A stretch of 25,584 nt of DNA from Desulfobacterales bacterium HSG17 (GCA_030377945.1 JAUCGD010000028.1:1-25584), one strand, 5' to 3'; numbered from the stretch's first letter, positions 14,574-23,233 are shown. The notes: generated by a model from the letters alone, not told the origin. Numbers and translations: made by a program.

Positions 14574-15983
14574 TTATTCTATTGTCCCAGCCGGCAATAC
14601 ACCTTCCATGGATTTATCATAAAAAATAAAACTACCATGCTCCTTTTTTGCTTCATACATGGCAATATCAGCACATTTTATCAATTCTTCTATTTCAACA
14701 GCATCTTTGGGATAAGCACTTATTCCTATGCTGGGAGAAATAAAATCTACTACATGATCTTTAATTCTATATGGCTGAGACAGATTTTCAATAATCCTTA
14801 TAGCTGCTGTTTCAGGACAGGAAGGTTGCGCATTATTAAGTATGACAGTAAATTCATCCCCCCCTAACCTGCAAACATGATCGGTCTCACGTAAAGAAGC
14901 TTTAAGTCTTATTGCTACCTCCTTTAAAACCTCATCACCTATATCATGTCCAAAATTATCGTTAACCTGCTTAAACCTGTCCAGATCCAGATAAAAAATA
15001 TTTTTTTCAATCTGATCCCGCTTTGCAAATGCCAGGGTTTCTTTGAGTCTTTGAAAAAAGGCTTTTCTATTATACAGCCCTGTAAGGGAATCATGATAGA
15101 CCAAAAAGAGCAGATCACTTATATCTCTGGCAATTCCCCTGAATCCTATGACCTCGTCTGAATCATCTTTTATAAGGGATACGGAAATTTCCACATAACA
15201 CACTGTTCCGTCTTTTCTTATCAGTCTCCATTCAAACCCTCTTCTGGGTTTTCCGGTTTCATAAGCTTTCTCAAAGGTCTGAAAAGCTTTTATTTCGGTT
15301 TCTTCATCTGTAAATTCCCGAAAATTCATACCCACAAGTTCATCTTTGGAGTATCCCATCATTTTGTAAAAAGCATCATTAAAAAATATCAGGTTTCCCA
15401 GCAGATCCACTTCATAAAAAAATTCTTCAATATTTTCAAGCATTGCACGATAACGATCTTCACTTTTACGCAAAGAAGCTTCCTCAGCACTGCTATTTTC
15501 AATTTTCTGTTCCAGCCTCTTTATGACCAGGGAATAATCATATGCACGTTCTCTTGTCAGTTCATTTTCCCGAATAAGTTCATTGCATTCATTTTGACAA
15601 TCAAGAAGTTTCTGTTTAATAAGTCCAAAATTTTTCCCCATCTTGTGTAATGCTGAACCTAGTGTTCCAATTTCACCTTTTCCCGTAATATAACTGCAAA
15701 ATGAAATATCTCCTTTTAAGATATATTGTTCTGCAATTTCCTTAAGATGAGTTATCGGCCTGAGAATATGATTTAAAAACAGGATTATTATGATTATGGA
15801 AACGCTAAAGGCAGGGATTAAAAATAAAATAATTCTGTAATGCAATTCTGTGTTAACCAGTTCAGGGTCAATCAATTCTGGATTAATCAGGGGAAAGCAA
15901 AAAAACAAAAGGACAGCAGAATATCCCAGGAAAATAAATATGACAGATATTAATACTTTTCTGAAAAGAACGGATGAAAACAT
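14574..15983 (-). CDS. Membrane-anchored PAS-GGDEF diguanylate cyclase
   Basis: 469 residues that should make cyclic di-GMP from two GTP at the inner membrane. Two N-terminal transmembrane helices (about 8-33 and 49-70) bracket a very short periplasmic loop. They are followed by a HAMP-like linker and coiled coil (about 70-175), a PAS domain (about 185-295; GYSKDELVGMNF, FRGIARDIS), and a GGDEF domain. The active motif GGDEF is intact (374-378) and the inhibitory I-site RETD (365-368) lies five residues before it, so product feedback is expected. No EAL domain is present. GAGGA sits just before the ATG, and the gene starts 10 nt after the exoribonuclease stop, so the two are probably co-transcribed. 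Confidence 0.95.
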   Translation of the reverse strand: MFSSVLFRKVLISVIFIFLGYSAVLLFFCFPLINPELIDPELVNTELHYRIILFLIPAFSVSIIIIILFLNHILRPITHLKEIAEQYILKGDISFCSYITGKGEIGTLGSALHKMGKNFGLIKQKLLDCQNECNELIRENELTRERAYDYSLVIKRLEQKIENSSAEEASLRKSEDRYRAMLENIEEFFYEVDLLGNLIFFNDAFYKMMGYSKDELVGMNFREFTDEETEIKAFQTFEKAYETGKPRRGFEWRLIRKDGTVCYVEISVSLIKDDSDEVIGFRGIARDISDLLFLVYHDSLTGLYNRKAFFQRLKETLAFAKRDQIEKNIFYLDLDRFKQVNDNFGHDIGDEVLKEVAIRLKASLRETDHVCRLGGDEFTVILNNAQPSCPETAAIRIIENLSQPYRIKDHVVDFISPSIGISAYPKDAVEIEELIKCADIAMYEAKKEHGSFIFYDKSMEGVLPAGTIE

Positions 15984-15993
15984 ACGATCCTCG

Positions 15994-18030
15994 TTAGCTT
16001 ATAAAAACGGACAGCGCGTCTTTTCTGGCGTTGACATGTTGTATGGTTACGCGAACAAGATCTTCAGGCTTTACATTAATGCCGCTTGATAAAGGAAGGA
16101 AGCACTCAATCATATATTCAGTCATAAGTGTCAGATAACTGCTCCTGCGTTTTTTCAGCACAATAGCTTCTTCTTTCTGGCCTATCCTGGTTTCTAGGTA
16201 TTTCAACAGCCAGTATCGTTTTCTCCTGTTTTGAAGTCTTGAAACATACATCATGGGCTGCTCCAGAGCATTAATTGCCTGCTTTATTTCTTTTGAACTG
16301 CATGGAGCATTAAGACCGAATATTGAACGAATCTGCCTTTGGGTAATAAGATCGAAATATTTCCGTATAGGGGAGGTAGAAGTTACATACTCTTCCAGTC
16401 CCAGTCCTGAATGACGTTCTGATTCAGAATTTAATACAAAGCGGCTTAATAATTTTCTCTGCATCCAGTTTTGATAAAGGGTGCCGTCATCATCTTTATA
16501 AAGACGGTCTTTAGGACCTGGCTGGGATCTGAAAATTGCAGAAACTTTATTTTCCGAAAGAAATTTTGCCATAAGCCAGTTTGCCATTATCATTATTTCG
16601 GAAACCAGCATCCGCCCCGGACTTTCCCTGTTGGTTTTATTTACTATAAGTTCTCCGTCTTCATTTATCCAGACATTCACTTCAGGAAGAGAAATCTGCA
16701 CTGCACCGTCAGAAAGCCTTTGCTGCCTGAAGTTCCGGGCTATTTTCTGAAGGGCTATAATATCAATATTATCTTCTGCCATGAGATTGACATCATAATA
16801 TGTCAGTTTCTCCGCAACCCTTATAATACTTGGCACAATTTCATAATCTATTAAATCACCTGTAAGGCTTAAACGTATCATTGTGCTTATGGCCGGTCTT
16901 ATCTCTCCGGCTTTAAGGCTGCATCTGTCTTCAGCCAGGCTTGGGGGGAGCATGGGGATTTTCATGTCAGGCATGTATATTGAGCTTCCCCGTATGATTG
17001 CTTCCCGGTCAATGGGGCTGCCTTTGTCAACATAATGACCCACATCAGAAATATGAACACCTAAAAGATAGTGATCTTTTCTGGTTTCAAGGCTGAGTGC
17101 ATCATCAAAATCAAGAGTTGACTGACCGTCAATAGTTATAATGGAAAGAGATGTAAAATCCTTTCTGTTTTCTTTATAAAAAGATTCCTTGCAGGTTTGG
17201 GAAATATTAAAAGTGTATTCTGTCAGTTTTTCGGAAAATTCCGTTGGTACAGCATAACGATATATATCAATGTTTTCATTTGAATTCCAGATATTAAGTT
17301 TGACAAACAAATGGAACAAAATTTCAGCATCACCAATACCTGCATTTGCAAGCATTGCCTTTCCAAGGTCACTGTACGGGCTTTCTTTTTCAAAAAGATA
17401 AAAAGATTTGAGTATTTTTACAAATCCTTTTTGATCTTTGCTTAAAATTGGGTCTAAAATTGGGTCTAAAACTGGGTTTAAAATTGGGTTTGAAACTGTA
17501 TTATTGCTGCCTGAAAGTATTTTTTTAAGCCAGTCTGCTCCTGCTTCAATGATCCGGTTCTTTTCCTCTGCTTCACGGGCTTTTGCACTGACCTGATGAA
17601 CCTGTTCTTCTGAATAGGGAAAAAATCCGTCCTGGGTATATTTAAAATACAGCCGGTTGGAAAAAAAAGCCCTTACAACCGCAGCCTCATGATCGCCCCC
17701 TTTTTCTGCCTGAAAACAGAACTCAGTCATGGTTTCAAGATCTATCCATTCCTGTTCTGTATTCAGAATCTCCCATAATTCTTTAATCTGGATTTGACCG
17801 GCCAGTTGCTTTCGAATCTGGGATTTCTCTTTTAATCTTCCTGCCAGCTTTTCTCTTCCCTGGGAAAGATCAAGATTTATTTTTGACTTATGTGAAAGAC
17901 GGTTAACGGAAAGCTTGACTTCACGATTATTTTCATTAAGAAGACGCAGACGCATGTTTTTTATTTCCAAAACAACAGCGCATAATATCTTCTGACGGTC
18001 AATGTATTCTACAATATTTCCTGATTCCAT
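15994..18030 (-). CDS. RNase II/RNB-family 3'-5' exoribonuclease
   Basis: 678 residues, RNB-domain exoribonuclease that degrades single-stranded RNA from the 3' end. The catalytic signature TIDGQSTLDFDDALS (acidic cluster about 307-310) is followed by GVHISDVGHYV, RGSSIYMPD, MLPPSLAEDRCSL, MANWLMAKFL and VTSTSPIRKYFDLITQRQI. The N-terminal RNA-binding region is diverged. The C-terminal S1-like region is short (VKPEDLVRVTIQHV). An insertion near residues 180-195 consists of four 4-residue repeats (PILN, PVLD, PILD, PIL). The Shine-Dalgarno before the ATG is weak. It is upstream of the diguanylate cyclase on the same strand. Confidence 0.92.
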   Translation of the reverse strand: MESGNIVEYIDRQKILCAVVLEIKNMRLRLLNENNREVKLSVNRLSHKSKINLDLSQGREKLAGRLKEKSQIRKQLAGQIQIKELWEILNTEQEWIDLETMTEFCFQAEKGGDHEAAVVRAFFSNRLYFKYTQDGFFPYSEEQVHQVSAKAREAEEKNRIIEAGADWLKKILSGSNNTVSNPILNPVLDPILDPILSKDQKGFVKILKSFYLFEKESPYSDLGKAMLANAGIGDAEILFHLFVKLNIWNSNENIDIYRYAVPTEFSEKLTEYTFNISQTCKESFYKENRKDFTSLSIITIDGQSTLDFDDALSLETRKDHYLLGVHISDVGHYVDKGSPIDREAIIRGSSIYMPDMKIPMLPPSLAEDRCSLKAGEIRPAISTMIRLSLTGDLIDYEIVPSIIRVAEKLTYYDVNLMAEDNIDIIALQKIARNFRQQRLSDGAVQISLPEVNVWINEDGELIVNKTNRESPGRMLVSEIMIMANWLMAKFLSENKVSAIFRSQPGPKDRLYKDDDGTLYQNWMQRKLLSRFVLNSESERHSGLGLEEYVTSTSPIRKYFDLITQRQIRSIFGLNAPCSSKEIKQAINALEQPMMYVSRLQNRRKRYWLLKYLETRIGQKEEAIVLKKRRSSYLTLMTEYMIECFLPLSSGINVKPEDLVRVTIQHVNARKDALSVFIS
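17444..17491 (-). repeat. 12-bp minisatellite in the RNB gene
   Basis: Four head-to-tail 12-bp units (plus-strand form AAAATTGGGTCT, with small variations) encode N/D-P-I/V-L tetrapeptides on the minus strand. The unit length is a multiple of three, so copy-number change would keep the frame. Confidence 0.9.
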
Positions 18031-18111
18031 AACTTGCCATCATATCAATATGCCATATGAAAGTCAATCTCTGAAACAAAAGACTTATCAAACGCTTATG
18101 AATAATTCAGA

Positions 18112-19458
18112 CTACCCCCTTTCCCTGTAATTAAAGCATATCCACCCGGCGGTCAGTGTTCCTGCAAAAAATGAAAGCAAATAGATTATTTCCCTTAAAA
18201 CACTTTTAATATTTCCCTGGCGCACAAATATATCTGTCAAAGCATTAAGCCCCCATGCCAGAGGTGAAATATTACTGATCTGCTGCATGTTTTTTGGCAT
18301 AACATAAACAGGAACCATAATTCCTCCCAGGGCTGCGCCAATAACAACCGACACTGCCCCGAACATGGATGCCTGTTCATAGGTTCTTGCCATGCTTCCC
18401 AGCATGACCCCGTATCCTGAAGCAGCAAGAGCAGCAGCTATAACAACAAAAAGTATGGCAAGAGGCTCTGTGCCCATTTCCAGGACAGGCATACCAAGCA
18501 TGGGAAGCAAATATTTTCCTATGAGCATAATAATTGTAAACTGACACAAGCATACCAGAACATATGCCATAACCTTACCCAGAAGCAAAACTCCGTAGGA
18601 AACAGGAAGGGTCATGAGCCTGACAAGTGTGCTGTTCTGTCTTTCCCTTATTAATGAACCTCCCAGGGGCACTACAATGAAAAACATGCCGAAAAGTGCC
18701 CATGCCGGTACATTTTGCTGCACTGATGTTGGAAGTTTGGCAGCCCTGCCTGATGCTGCCTGTTTTTCCTGAATACCCATCAACCGGCTGCTGCCCCATT
18801 CATGACTCATTTCAGGAAAAGCATCCTGGGCAACATTAGGACCAAACATTGAGCGCAGCATTTCATTTCCCTGTTTTGGAATAGCTTCAGCCAGTGCTCT
18901 GGCCTTCATCTCCATTTCAAGCCCTAAGATTATACGAAAAAGAGCATTTGTTAAAGATGCACGAAATGAACCCTGGACAACAGGGTCAAAATAAACAATG
19001 AGTTCAGGAACAGGAACATTTTTTTTTCCCAAAGTTTCACCATCCTTATTTTCATCTTTTTTTTCAAACATTCCCGAAACCTGGACTTCCATTCTTTTAT
19101 TTATGCCCTCTGTCATGCCCTCAGGAATAATAATACAAAATTGAAAATCCCCGTTGGCCAGTGATGCTCTGGCAGTTTCTTCGTCAGGTTCTTTTCCATC
19201 TATGGTCTTAACAATCTCAATGGAATTTAAAACTGACATCTGCTCTTCAATAATCTTTCCCAGCTCCTCATGCTCTTTATCAATAAATAGCATTTTTATC
19301 TCGGTTTCACCTGTGGCCTTTAAGATGTTTTCCTGAACCAGAGATATAACAATAACCAGAACAGCAGGCATGAGAAATAATACCAGAAGCCCTGATCTGT
19401 CCCTGATTAAAAGCAAAAGTTCCTTAAATATGGTTGCAAAGAGCTTTGTTAAAAACAT
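18112..19458 (-). CDS. ABC-2 type transporter permease
   Basis: 448 residues, membrane subunit of an ABC exporter. One transmembrane helix lies near the N-terminus (about 22-42; LVLFLMPAVLVIVISLV). A large extracytoplasmic domain follows (about 45-255), then a cluster of about five helices in the last 190 residues with the ABC-2 coupling region SLIRERQNSTLVRLMTLPVS and SPLAWGLNALTDIFV. This topology is typical of the DrrB/YhhJ-like ABC-2 group exporting drugs, lipids or other hydrophobic molecules. Its ATG shares one base with the stop of the ATPase gene (TGATG), so the two form an exporter. The substrate cannot be read from sequence. Confidence 0.93.
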   Translation of the reverse strand: MFLTKLFATIFKELLLLIRDRSGLLVLFLMPAVLVIVISLVQENILKATGETEIKMLFIDKEHEELGKIIEEQMSVLNSIEIVKTIDGKEPDEETARASLANGDFQFCIIIPEGMTEGINKRMEVQVSGMFEKKDENKDGETLGKKNVPVPELIVYFDPVVQGSFRASLTNALFRIILGLEMEMKARALAEAIPKQGNEMLRSMFGPNVAQDAFPEMSHEWGSSRLMGIQEKQAASGRAAKLPTSVQQNVPAWALFGMFFIVVPLGGSLIRERQNSTLVRLMTLPVSYGVLLLGKVMAYVLVCLCQFTIIMLIGKYLLPMLGMPVLEMGTEPLAILFVVIAAALAASGYGVMLGSMARTYEQASMFGAVSVVIGAALGGIMVPVYVMPKNMQQISNISPLAWGLNALTDIFVRQGNIKSVLREIIYLLSFFAGTLTAGWICFNYRERG

Positions 19459-20285
19459 CAGTCCCTTAATTTCCTGCCTGTAAGTTTGAGAAACAGATCA
19501 CCCAGATTATTGCAATCAGGCTCTTTTTCGATTAACTGCCCTGGCTCACCTTTTATAATAATCTCGCCTTCATCAATAATACCAACCTGGGTACACAGCA
19601 TTTCTGCTTCTTCCATATAATGAGTTGTGTAAACCATGCTAATTCCTTCCTGTCTCAGCAAAACCAGCTTTTCAAGAATCATATTCCTTGACTGGGCATC
19701 AATGCCAACAGTTGGTTCATCTAAAAATATAAGGCAGGGTTTATGCAAAATACTTGCAGCCAGGTTTGCACGTCTTTTCATACCCCCTGAATAGGTTGAT
19801 ATTCTTTGATCTGCCTTTTGCGCAAGCCCTGCCAGTTCAAGACTTTCCATAACCCTGGTTTTTAGCTTTTTTCCCATAAGCCCGTACATTCTGCCAAAAT
19901 ACATAAGGTTTTCCCTGGCAGTAAGATCAGGATACAGGGCAATATCCTGGGGTACAAGGCCAAAACAATTTCTTGCCTTTGCAGGATGCTTAAACACATC
20001 AATTCCGCAGATTCTAACCTGACCCCTGTCAGGCTGTATCAGGGAACTCATTATGGAGATGACTGTTGTCTTTCCTGCCCCGTTTGGCCCTAAAAGTCCG
20101 AATATTTCACTTTCCTTGATATTAAGGGAAAAATCCTTAAGTGCAGTATTTCCCGTTTTACTGTATGTTTTTTTCAGGTTCTCTGCTATCAGTACAATAT
20201 TTTCAGGTAAATTGTCCGAAATTTGCTTTTTTATTTCCAAATTAAACTTTCCTGTAACTGTAAAAAAATCCGAAACATTGTCCAT
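19458..20285 (-). CDS. ABC transporter ATP-binding protein (exporter type)
   Basis: 275 residues; energises the permease encoded directly downstream. Walker A is GPNGAGKT (66-73), signature YSGGM (166-170), Walker B LIFLDE (186-191), D-loop VGIDAQS, and H-loop TTHYMEEAE (about 220). It carries about 30 extra N-terminal residues before the usual VLIAENLKKTY start of the domain. The ATG at 20285 has no Shine-Dalgarno on the minus strand. A TTG at 20238-20240 (residue 16), preceded by AGGAAAG, is a possible alternative start. It is divergently arranged relative to the radical SAM gene, sharing a 188-bp intergenic region. Confidence 0.94.
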   Translation of the reverse strand: MDNVSDFFTVTGKFNLEIKKQISDNLPENIVLIAENLKKTYSKTGNTALKDFSLNIKESEIFGLLGPNGAGKTTVISIMSSLIQPDRGQVRICGIDVFKHPAKARNCFGLVPQDIALYPDLTARENLMYFGRMYGLMGKKLKTRVMESLELAGLAQKADQRISTYSGGMKRRANLAASILHKPCLIFLDEPTVGIDAQSRNMILEKLVLLRQEGISMVYTTHYMEEAEMLCTQVGIIDEGEIIIKGEPGQLIEKEPDCNNLGDLFLKLTGRKLRD

Positions 20286-20410
20286 ATTTAAGGAGGTCTG
20301 TCAATGTTTTTTCTTCCTTAATCCGGCCAATAAAAATGATGAAAACATACCCAGCAGAATTGTTGTTGCTTTTTAAGACAAAAAAAGTATAATTTCCGTT
20401 TTATTTTTAG

Positions 20411-20466
20411 CATCAGTATATTTAATTGCCATCAGTATATTTAATTGCCATCAGTATATTTAATTG
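20411..20466 (+). repeat. Three tandem 19-bp repeats upstream of the radical SAM gene
   Basis: CATCAGTATATTTAATTGC occurs at 20411-20429 and 20430-20448, then again at 20449-20466 lacking only the last C. The array ends at the GAGGG (20466-20470) that serves as ribosome binding site for the ATG at 20474, so it lies in the 5' leader or promoter. It could hold repeated regulator sites or be a slippage array. Confidence 0.92.
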
Positions 20467-20473
20467 AGGGTTT

Positions 20474-21775
20474 ATGAAAATTTTATTAATCAACCCGCCA
20501 AACAGCGGTAAAAGTATTCCTGAAGAAGAGTACGGAATAAATAATTTAAAAATGATATTCAGGGGGGAGCCTCTTTGCCTGGAAGTATTGGCTGGTAATC
20601 TCAGGGAACACGAGGTTGTTATCTCGGACCAGAAAGCAGCACCTGATTCCCTGTGGACAGATATAGAAACTTTTCAACCTGATATTGCAGGCATTACAGG
20701 AGTAACCTGTGAAGCAAACTGGGTATTAAAAACAGCCCGGCAGATAAAAGACAGGTACAGGAACCTGAAAATAGTTGCAGGAGGCCATCATGCCTCATGT
20801 GACCCTGAATTTTTCAATACCAAATCCATTGACTATGTTGTACCTGGGCTTGGAAAATTGAGTTTCAGAGAACTGGTACATGCTATTGAAACAGGAACTG
20901 CTGCAAATGGCATCCCTGGAGTTGCAAAAACCAATCCCCAATCATCTCTTTCATATATTCCCAGAAAATATTCAATTGAGGATTTAGTGGATTCAAAACC
21001 TCCCCGCTATGATCTTGTGAAACAACACAGGGATAAATATGTTATGCAGGGAGTGGGAGGAAAAGTCGGATTTGTTGCAACAGCTTTTGGATGTACCCAT
21101 AAATGTTCATTCTGCTCTATTCCCAATCTTACAGGGGGGAAATACCTCAGCCATTCTATTGATGCTGTTTTAAGAGATATGAACCTGCTTTCAGACATTC
21201 CCCTTATCCGCTTTGTTGATGCCAATACATTTGGAAATGTTGAAACAGCAGTGAGCCTGGGAAAAAAGATCATAGAATCAGGCATAAACAAGCAGATCGT
21301 GGCAGATGTGCGCTCAGATACTGTTGTAAAAAATCCCGAGCTTTTTAAATTATGGAAACAGGCAGGACTGGCTTCTGCTGTTATAGGTTTTGAAGAAGTC
21401 AGTGATGCACGCCTGGATCAGTATAATAAAAAAAATCAGGTTAAAACCAATATAAAGGCCATGAAATTTTTAAAGAAAATCGGCATAAAGGTTATTGGTG
21501 ATTTTATTGTATCTCCTGATTATACATATAAAGATTTTGAACAATTGCAAAAATTTGTAAATTCCCATGATATTGATCTGCCCCTGCCCTCTATTCTTAC
21601 CCCCCTTCCTGGAACCCCGATTTATGAAAAACTGAAACATAAAATTGTCATACATGACCTGGATTATTACACATTTACCAATGCCGTGCTCCCAACCCGG
21701 ATTGAAGAAAAAGCATTTTATCAAACCTATTCAGACCTGTTAAGCACCTTTCTGGCCCATGTTCAGCACGATTAA
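20474..21775 (+). CDS. B12-binding-type radical SAM protein
   Basis: 433 residues. The N-terminus (1-140; MKILLINPPNSG, ITGVTCEANWVLKTARQIK, VAGGHHAS) has the Rossmann-like cobalamin-binding domain layout but lacks the DxHxxG histidine motif, so any cobalamin would be bound base-off without a His ligand. The radical SAM core begins at FGCTHKCSFCSIP with the [4Fe-4S] cysteines C207, C211 and C214. It continues with IRFVDANTFGN, VADVRSDTVV and VIGFEEVSD, typical of the BchE/HpnP-like group that methylates or rearranges hydrophobic or aromatic substrates. It precedes the ketosynthase III gene by 45 nt in the same direction, so the two enzymes probably serve one pathway. The exact reaction is unknown. 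Confidence 0.92.
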   Translation: MKILLINPPNSGKSIPEEEYGINNLKMIFRGEPLCLEVLAGNLREHEVVISDQKAAPDSLWTDIETFQPDIAGITGVTCEANWVLKTARQIKDRYRNLKIVAGGHHASCDPEFFNTKSIDYVVPGLGKLSFRELVHAIETGTAANGIPGVAKTNPQSSLSYIPRKYSIEDLVDSKPPRYDLVKQHRDKYVMQGVGGKVGFVATAFGCTHKCSFCSIPNLTGGKYLSHSIDAVLRDMNLLSDIPLIRFVDANTFGNVETAVSLGKKIIESGINKQIVADVRSDTVVKNPELFKLWKQAGLASAVIGFEEVSDARLDQYNKKNQVKTNIKAMKFLKKIGIKVIGDFIVSPDYTYKDFEQLQKFVNSHDIDLPLPSILTPLPGTPIYEKLKHKIVIHDLDYYTFTNAVLPTRIEEKAFYQTYSDLLSTFLAHVQHD

Positions 21776-21809
21776 TTCAACACCATTAATAAGGATAAAC
21801 ACGATTAAA
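21767..21809 (+). repeat. Imperfect ACACGATTAA repeats in the radical SAM/ketosynthase gap
   Basis: GCACGATTAAT (21767), ACACCATTAAT (21780) and ACACGATTAAA (21799) form three similar 11-mers across the gene junction. They may be chance in AT-rich DNA. Confidence 0.35.
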
Positions 21810-21820
21810 AGGAAGTAAAT

Positions 21821-22969
21821 ATGGACGTATTTATTAACGATATAGCTGCATTTTTACCAAACAAACCCGTATTTAATGAAGATATCGAAGATGTTATGGG
21901 CAGGATAAACAACCTGAAGTCAAGAGCTAAACGCATTGTTTTAAGGAACAATCAGATTAAAGCACGTTACTATGCTATTGACCCTGCAACAGGGAAATTA
22001 ACCCACAGCAATACGGAACTGACTGCTGAAGCTGTGAAAAAACTAAGTCCCTATCCAAAATTTAATATAGATCAAATCCAATGCCTGTGCTGTGGAACCA
22101 CTGCCCCTGATCTTCTCATGCCAGGCTTTGGCATCATGGTTCTCGGTGAACTGGGTATTCCCGAATGTGATGCAGTTACAACTTCAGGTATCTGTATTGC
22201 AGGTATGACAGCTTTAAAATATGCTTTCATGAATGTAGCTTCTCAAACGTCGGAAAATGCAGTGGCAACAGGTTCCGAACTGTCATCCTCTTTTTTTAGG
22301 TCCAATTATATGACCCCCTATATAAATGAAAAGGATGAATCAGGACTTGATAAAAAGCCCATAAGAGCCTTTGATGCGGATTTCCTGCGCTGGATGCTCT
22401 CAGACGGTGCAGGTGCTGCATTTCTTTCAAACAAGCCAAATACAGACAGCATATCCCTTAAAATTGAATGGATAGATCACATCTCCCTGGCAGGCTCCCT
22501 TGAAACCTGCATGTATTGCGGCGGTGTAAAACAGGAAGACGGCAAAGTGGTCGGATGGCGTGACACAGAGCGCATTGACCAGGCATCAAAACCATACCGA
22601 ATGTCAGTGCGCCAGGATATAAAACTCCTGGATAAAGAAATCGTAAGCTCAATGGGACATGTCCTGTCCCGTATTATAGAAAAGCGCAAATTAAAACCCG
22701 AAGAAATTGACTGGTTCCTGCCCCATTATTCATCAGCATACTTCCGCCCCAAGTTTTATGATGAAATGAAAAGAATCAACTTTGAAATTCCCTATGAAAA
22801 ATGGTTTACAAACCTGTCAGAAAAGGGAAACACAGGAAGTGCTGCCATTTACATAATACTTGAAGAAATATTTCATTCAGGAAAACTTAACAAGGGTGAA
22901 AAACTGCTGTGCTTTATCCCGGAAAGCGGTCGCTTTTCACATTGTTTTATGCTGCTAACAGTTGTTTGA
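21821..22969 (+). CDS. 3-oxoacyl-ACP synthase III-like ketosynthase
   Basis: 382 residues, thiolase-fold ketosynthase III family. The catalytic triad is readable: Cys125 in TSGICIAGMTALKY, His302 in LPHYSS and Asn337 in EKGNTGSAA. It is longer than FabH (about 317 residues in E. coli), and the His motif PHYSS differs from the usual PHQAN. This suggests a specialised starter condensation rather than housekeeping fatty-acid initiation. AAGGAAG (21809-21815) precedes the ATG. It likely follows the radical SAM gene on one transcript; no acyl carrier protein gene is next to it. A role in making an alkyl or polyketide-type metabolite is an inference. Confidence 0.92.
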   Translation: MDVFINDIAAFLPNKPVFNEDIEDVMGRINNLKSRAKRIVLRNNQIKARYYAIDPATGKLTHSNTELTAEAVKKLSPYPKFNIDQIQCLCCGTTAPDLLMPGFGIMVLGELGIPECDAVTTSGICIAGMTALKYAFMNVASQTSENAVATGSELSSSFFRSNYMTPYINEKDESGLDKKPIRAFDADFLRWMLSDGAGAAFLSNKPNTDSISLKIEWIDHISLAGSLETCMYCGGVKQEDGKVVGWRDTERIDQASKPYRMSVRQDIKLLDKEIVSSMGHVLSRIIEKRKLKPEEIDWFLPHYSSAYFRPKFYDEMKRINFEIPYEKWFTNLSEKGNTGSAAIYIILEEIFHSGKLNKGEKLLCFIPESGRFSHCFMLLTVV

Positions 22970-22987
22970 ATCATGATTAACTGATTG

Positions 22988-23031
22988 AAATGATTTAATA
23001 TGAATATTCATGTCAATCACATTAATCATTT
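22988..23031 (+). repeat. Imperfect inverted repeat after the ketosynthase gene
   Basis: AAATGATTTAAT (22988-22999) pairs with ATTAATCATTT (23021-23031) with one bulge. The loop contains a perfect palindrome ATGAATATTCAT (23000-23011). It may help end the radical SAM/ketosynthase transcript, but there is no T-run after the stem. Confidence 0.4.
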
Positions 23032-23068
23032 AACCATGGTCAAAAACAGAAAATATTTAAAGAAATAG

Positions 23069-23097
23069 TTGACAGAAAACTTAGTTTAGCCTATTAA
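23069..23097 (+). promoter_or_regulatory. Sigma-70-type promoter of the tRNA-Arg gene
   Basis: A consensus -35 TTGACA (23069-23074) and a -10 TATTAA (23092-23097) are separated by exactly 17 nt. The expected start of transcription, about 23104, is about 10 nt before the tRNA 5' end. Confidence 0.75.
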
Positions 23098-23113
23098 GCC
23101 TTATCAATTCAAA

Positions 23114-23190
23114 GCGCCCGTAGCTCAGCTGGATAGAGTGCCGGACTACGAATCCGTAGGTCGCACGTTCGAATCGTGCCGGGCGTACCA
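23114..23190 (+). tRNA. tRNA-Arg (anticodon ACG)
   Basis: 77 nt, reads arginine CGU and, with inosine at position 34, CGC and CGA. Acceptor GCGCCCG pairs with CGGGCGT (G1-U72 wobble). The D-arm is GCTC/GAGT, the anticodon loop is CTACGAA, the T-arm is GCACG-TTCGAAT-CGTGC, and the 3' CCA is encoded. The first pair of the anticodon stem (27-43) is a C-U mismatch. Its 3' end abuts the integrase gene of an integrated element, so it is the likely integration target. Confidence 0.95.
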
Positions 23191-23198
23191 TAAAAATC

Positions 23199-23233
23199 AA
23201 GGGGTTAACCAACATCGGTTAATCCCTTTTTTT
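23199..23233 (+). terminator. Rho-independent terminator after tRNA-Arg, inside the integrase 3' end
   Basis: AAGGGGTTAACC (23199-23210) and GGTTAATCCCTT (23217-23228) form a 12-bp stem with one G-U pair and a 6-nt loop, followed by a run of seven T (23227-23233). The sequence lies over the last codons of the opposite-strand integrase. On the minus strand the hairpin is followed by TTTTTA, so it may act in both directions. Confidence 0.85.

Noticed and set aside
14562..14867. Plus-strand 101-codon frame over the GGDEF domain
   Set aside because: It is antisense to a conserved GGDEF domain, with no ribosome binding site or recognisable composition.
16471..16854. Plus-strand 127-codon frame in the RNB gene
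   Set aside because: The opposite strand encodes the conserved catalytic domain of an exoribonuclease; no support for a second gene.
20291..20319. AAGGAGG followed by a five-codon frame (MFFLP)
   Set aside because: The Shine-Dalgarno match is strong but the frame is too short to interpret and no attenuator structure is seen.
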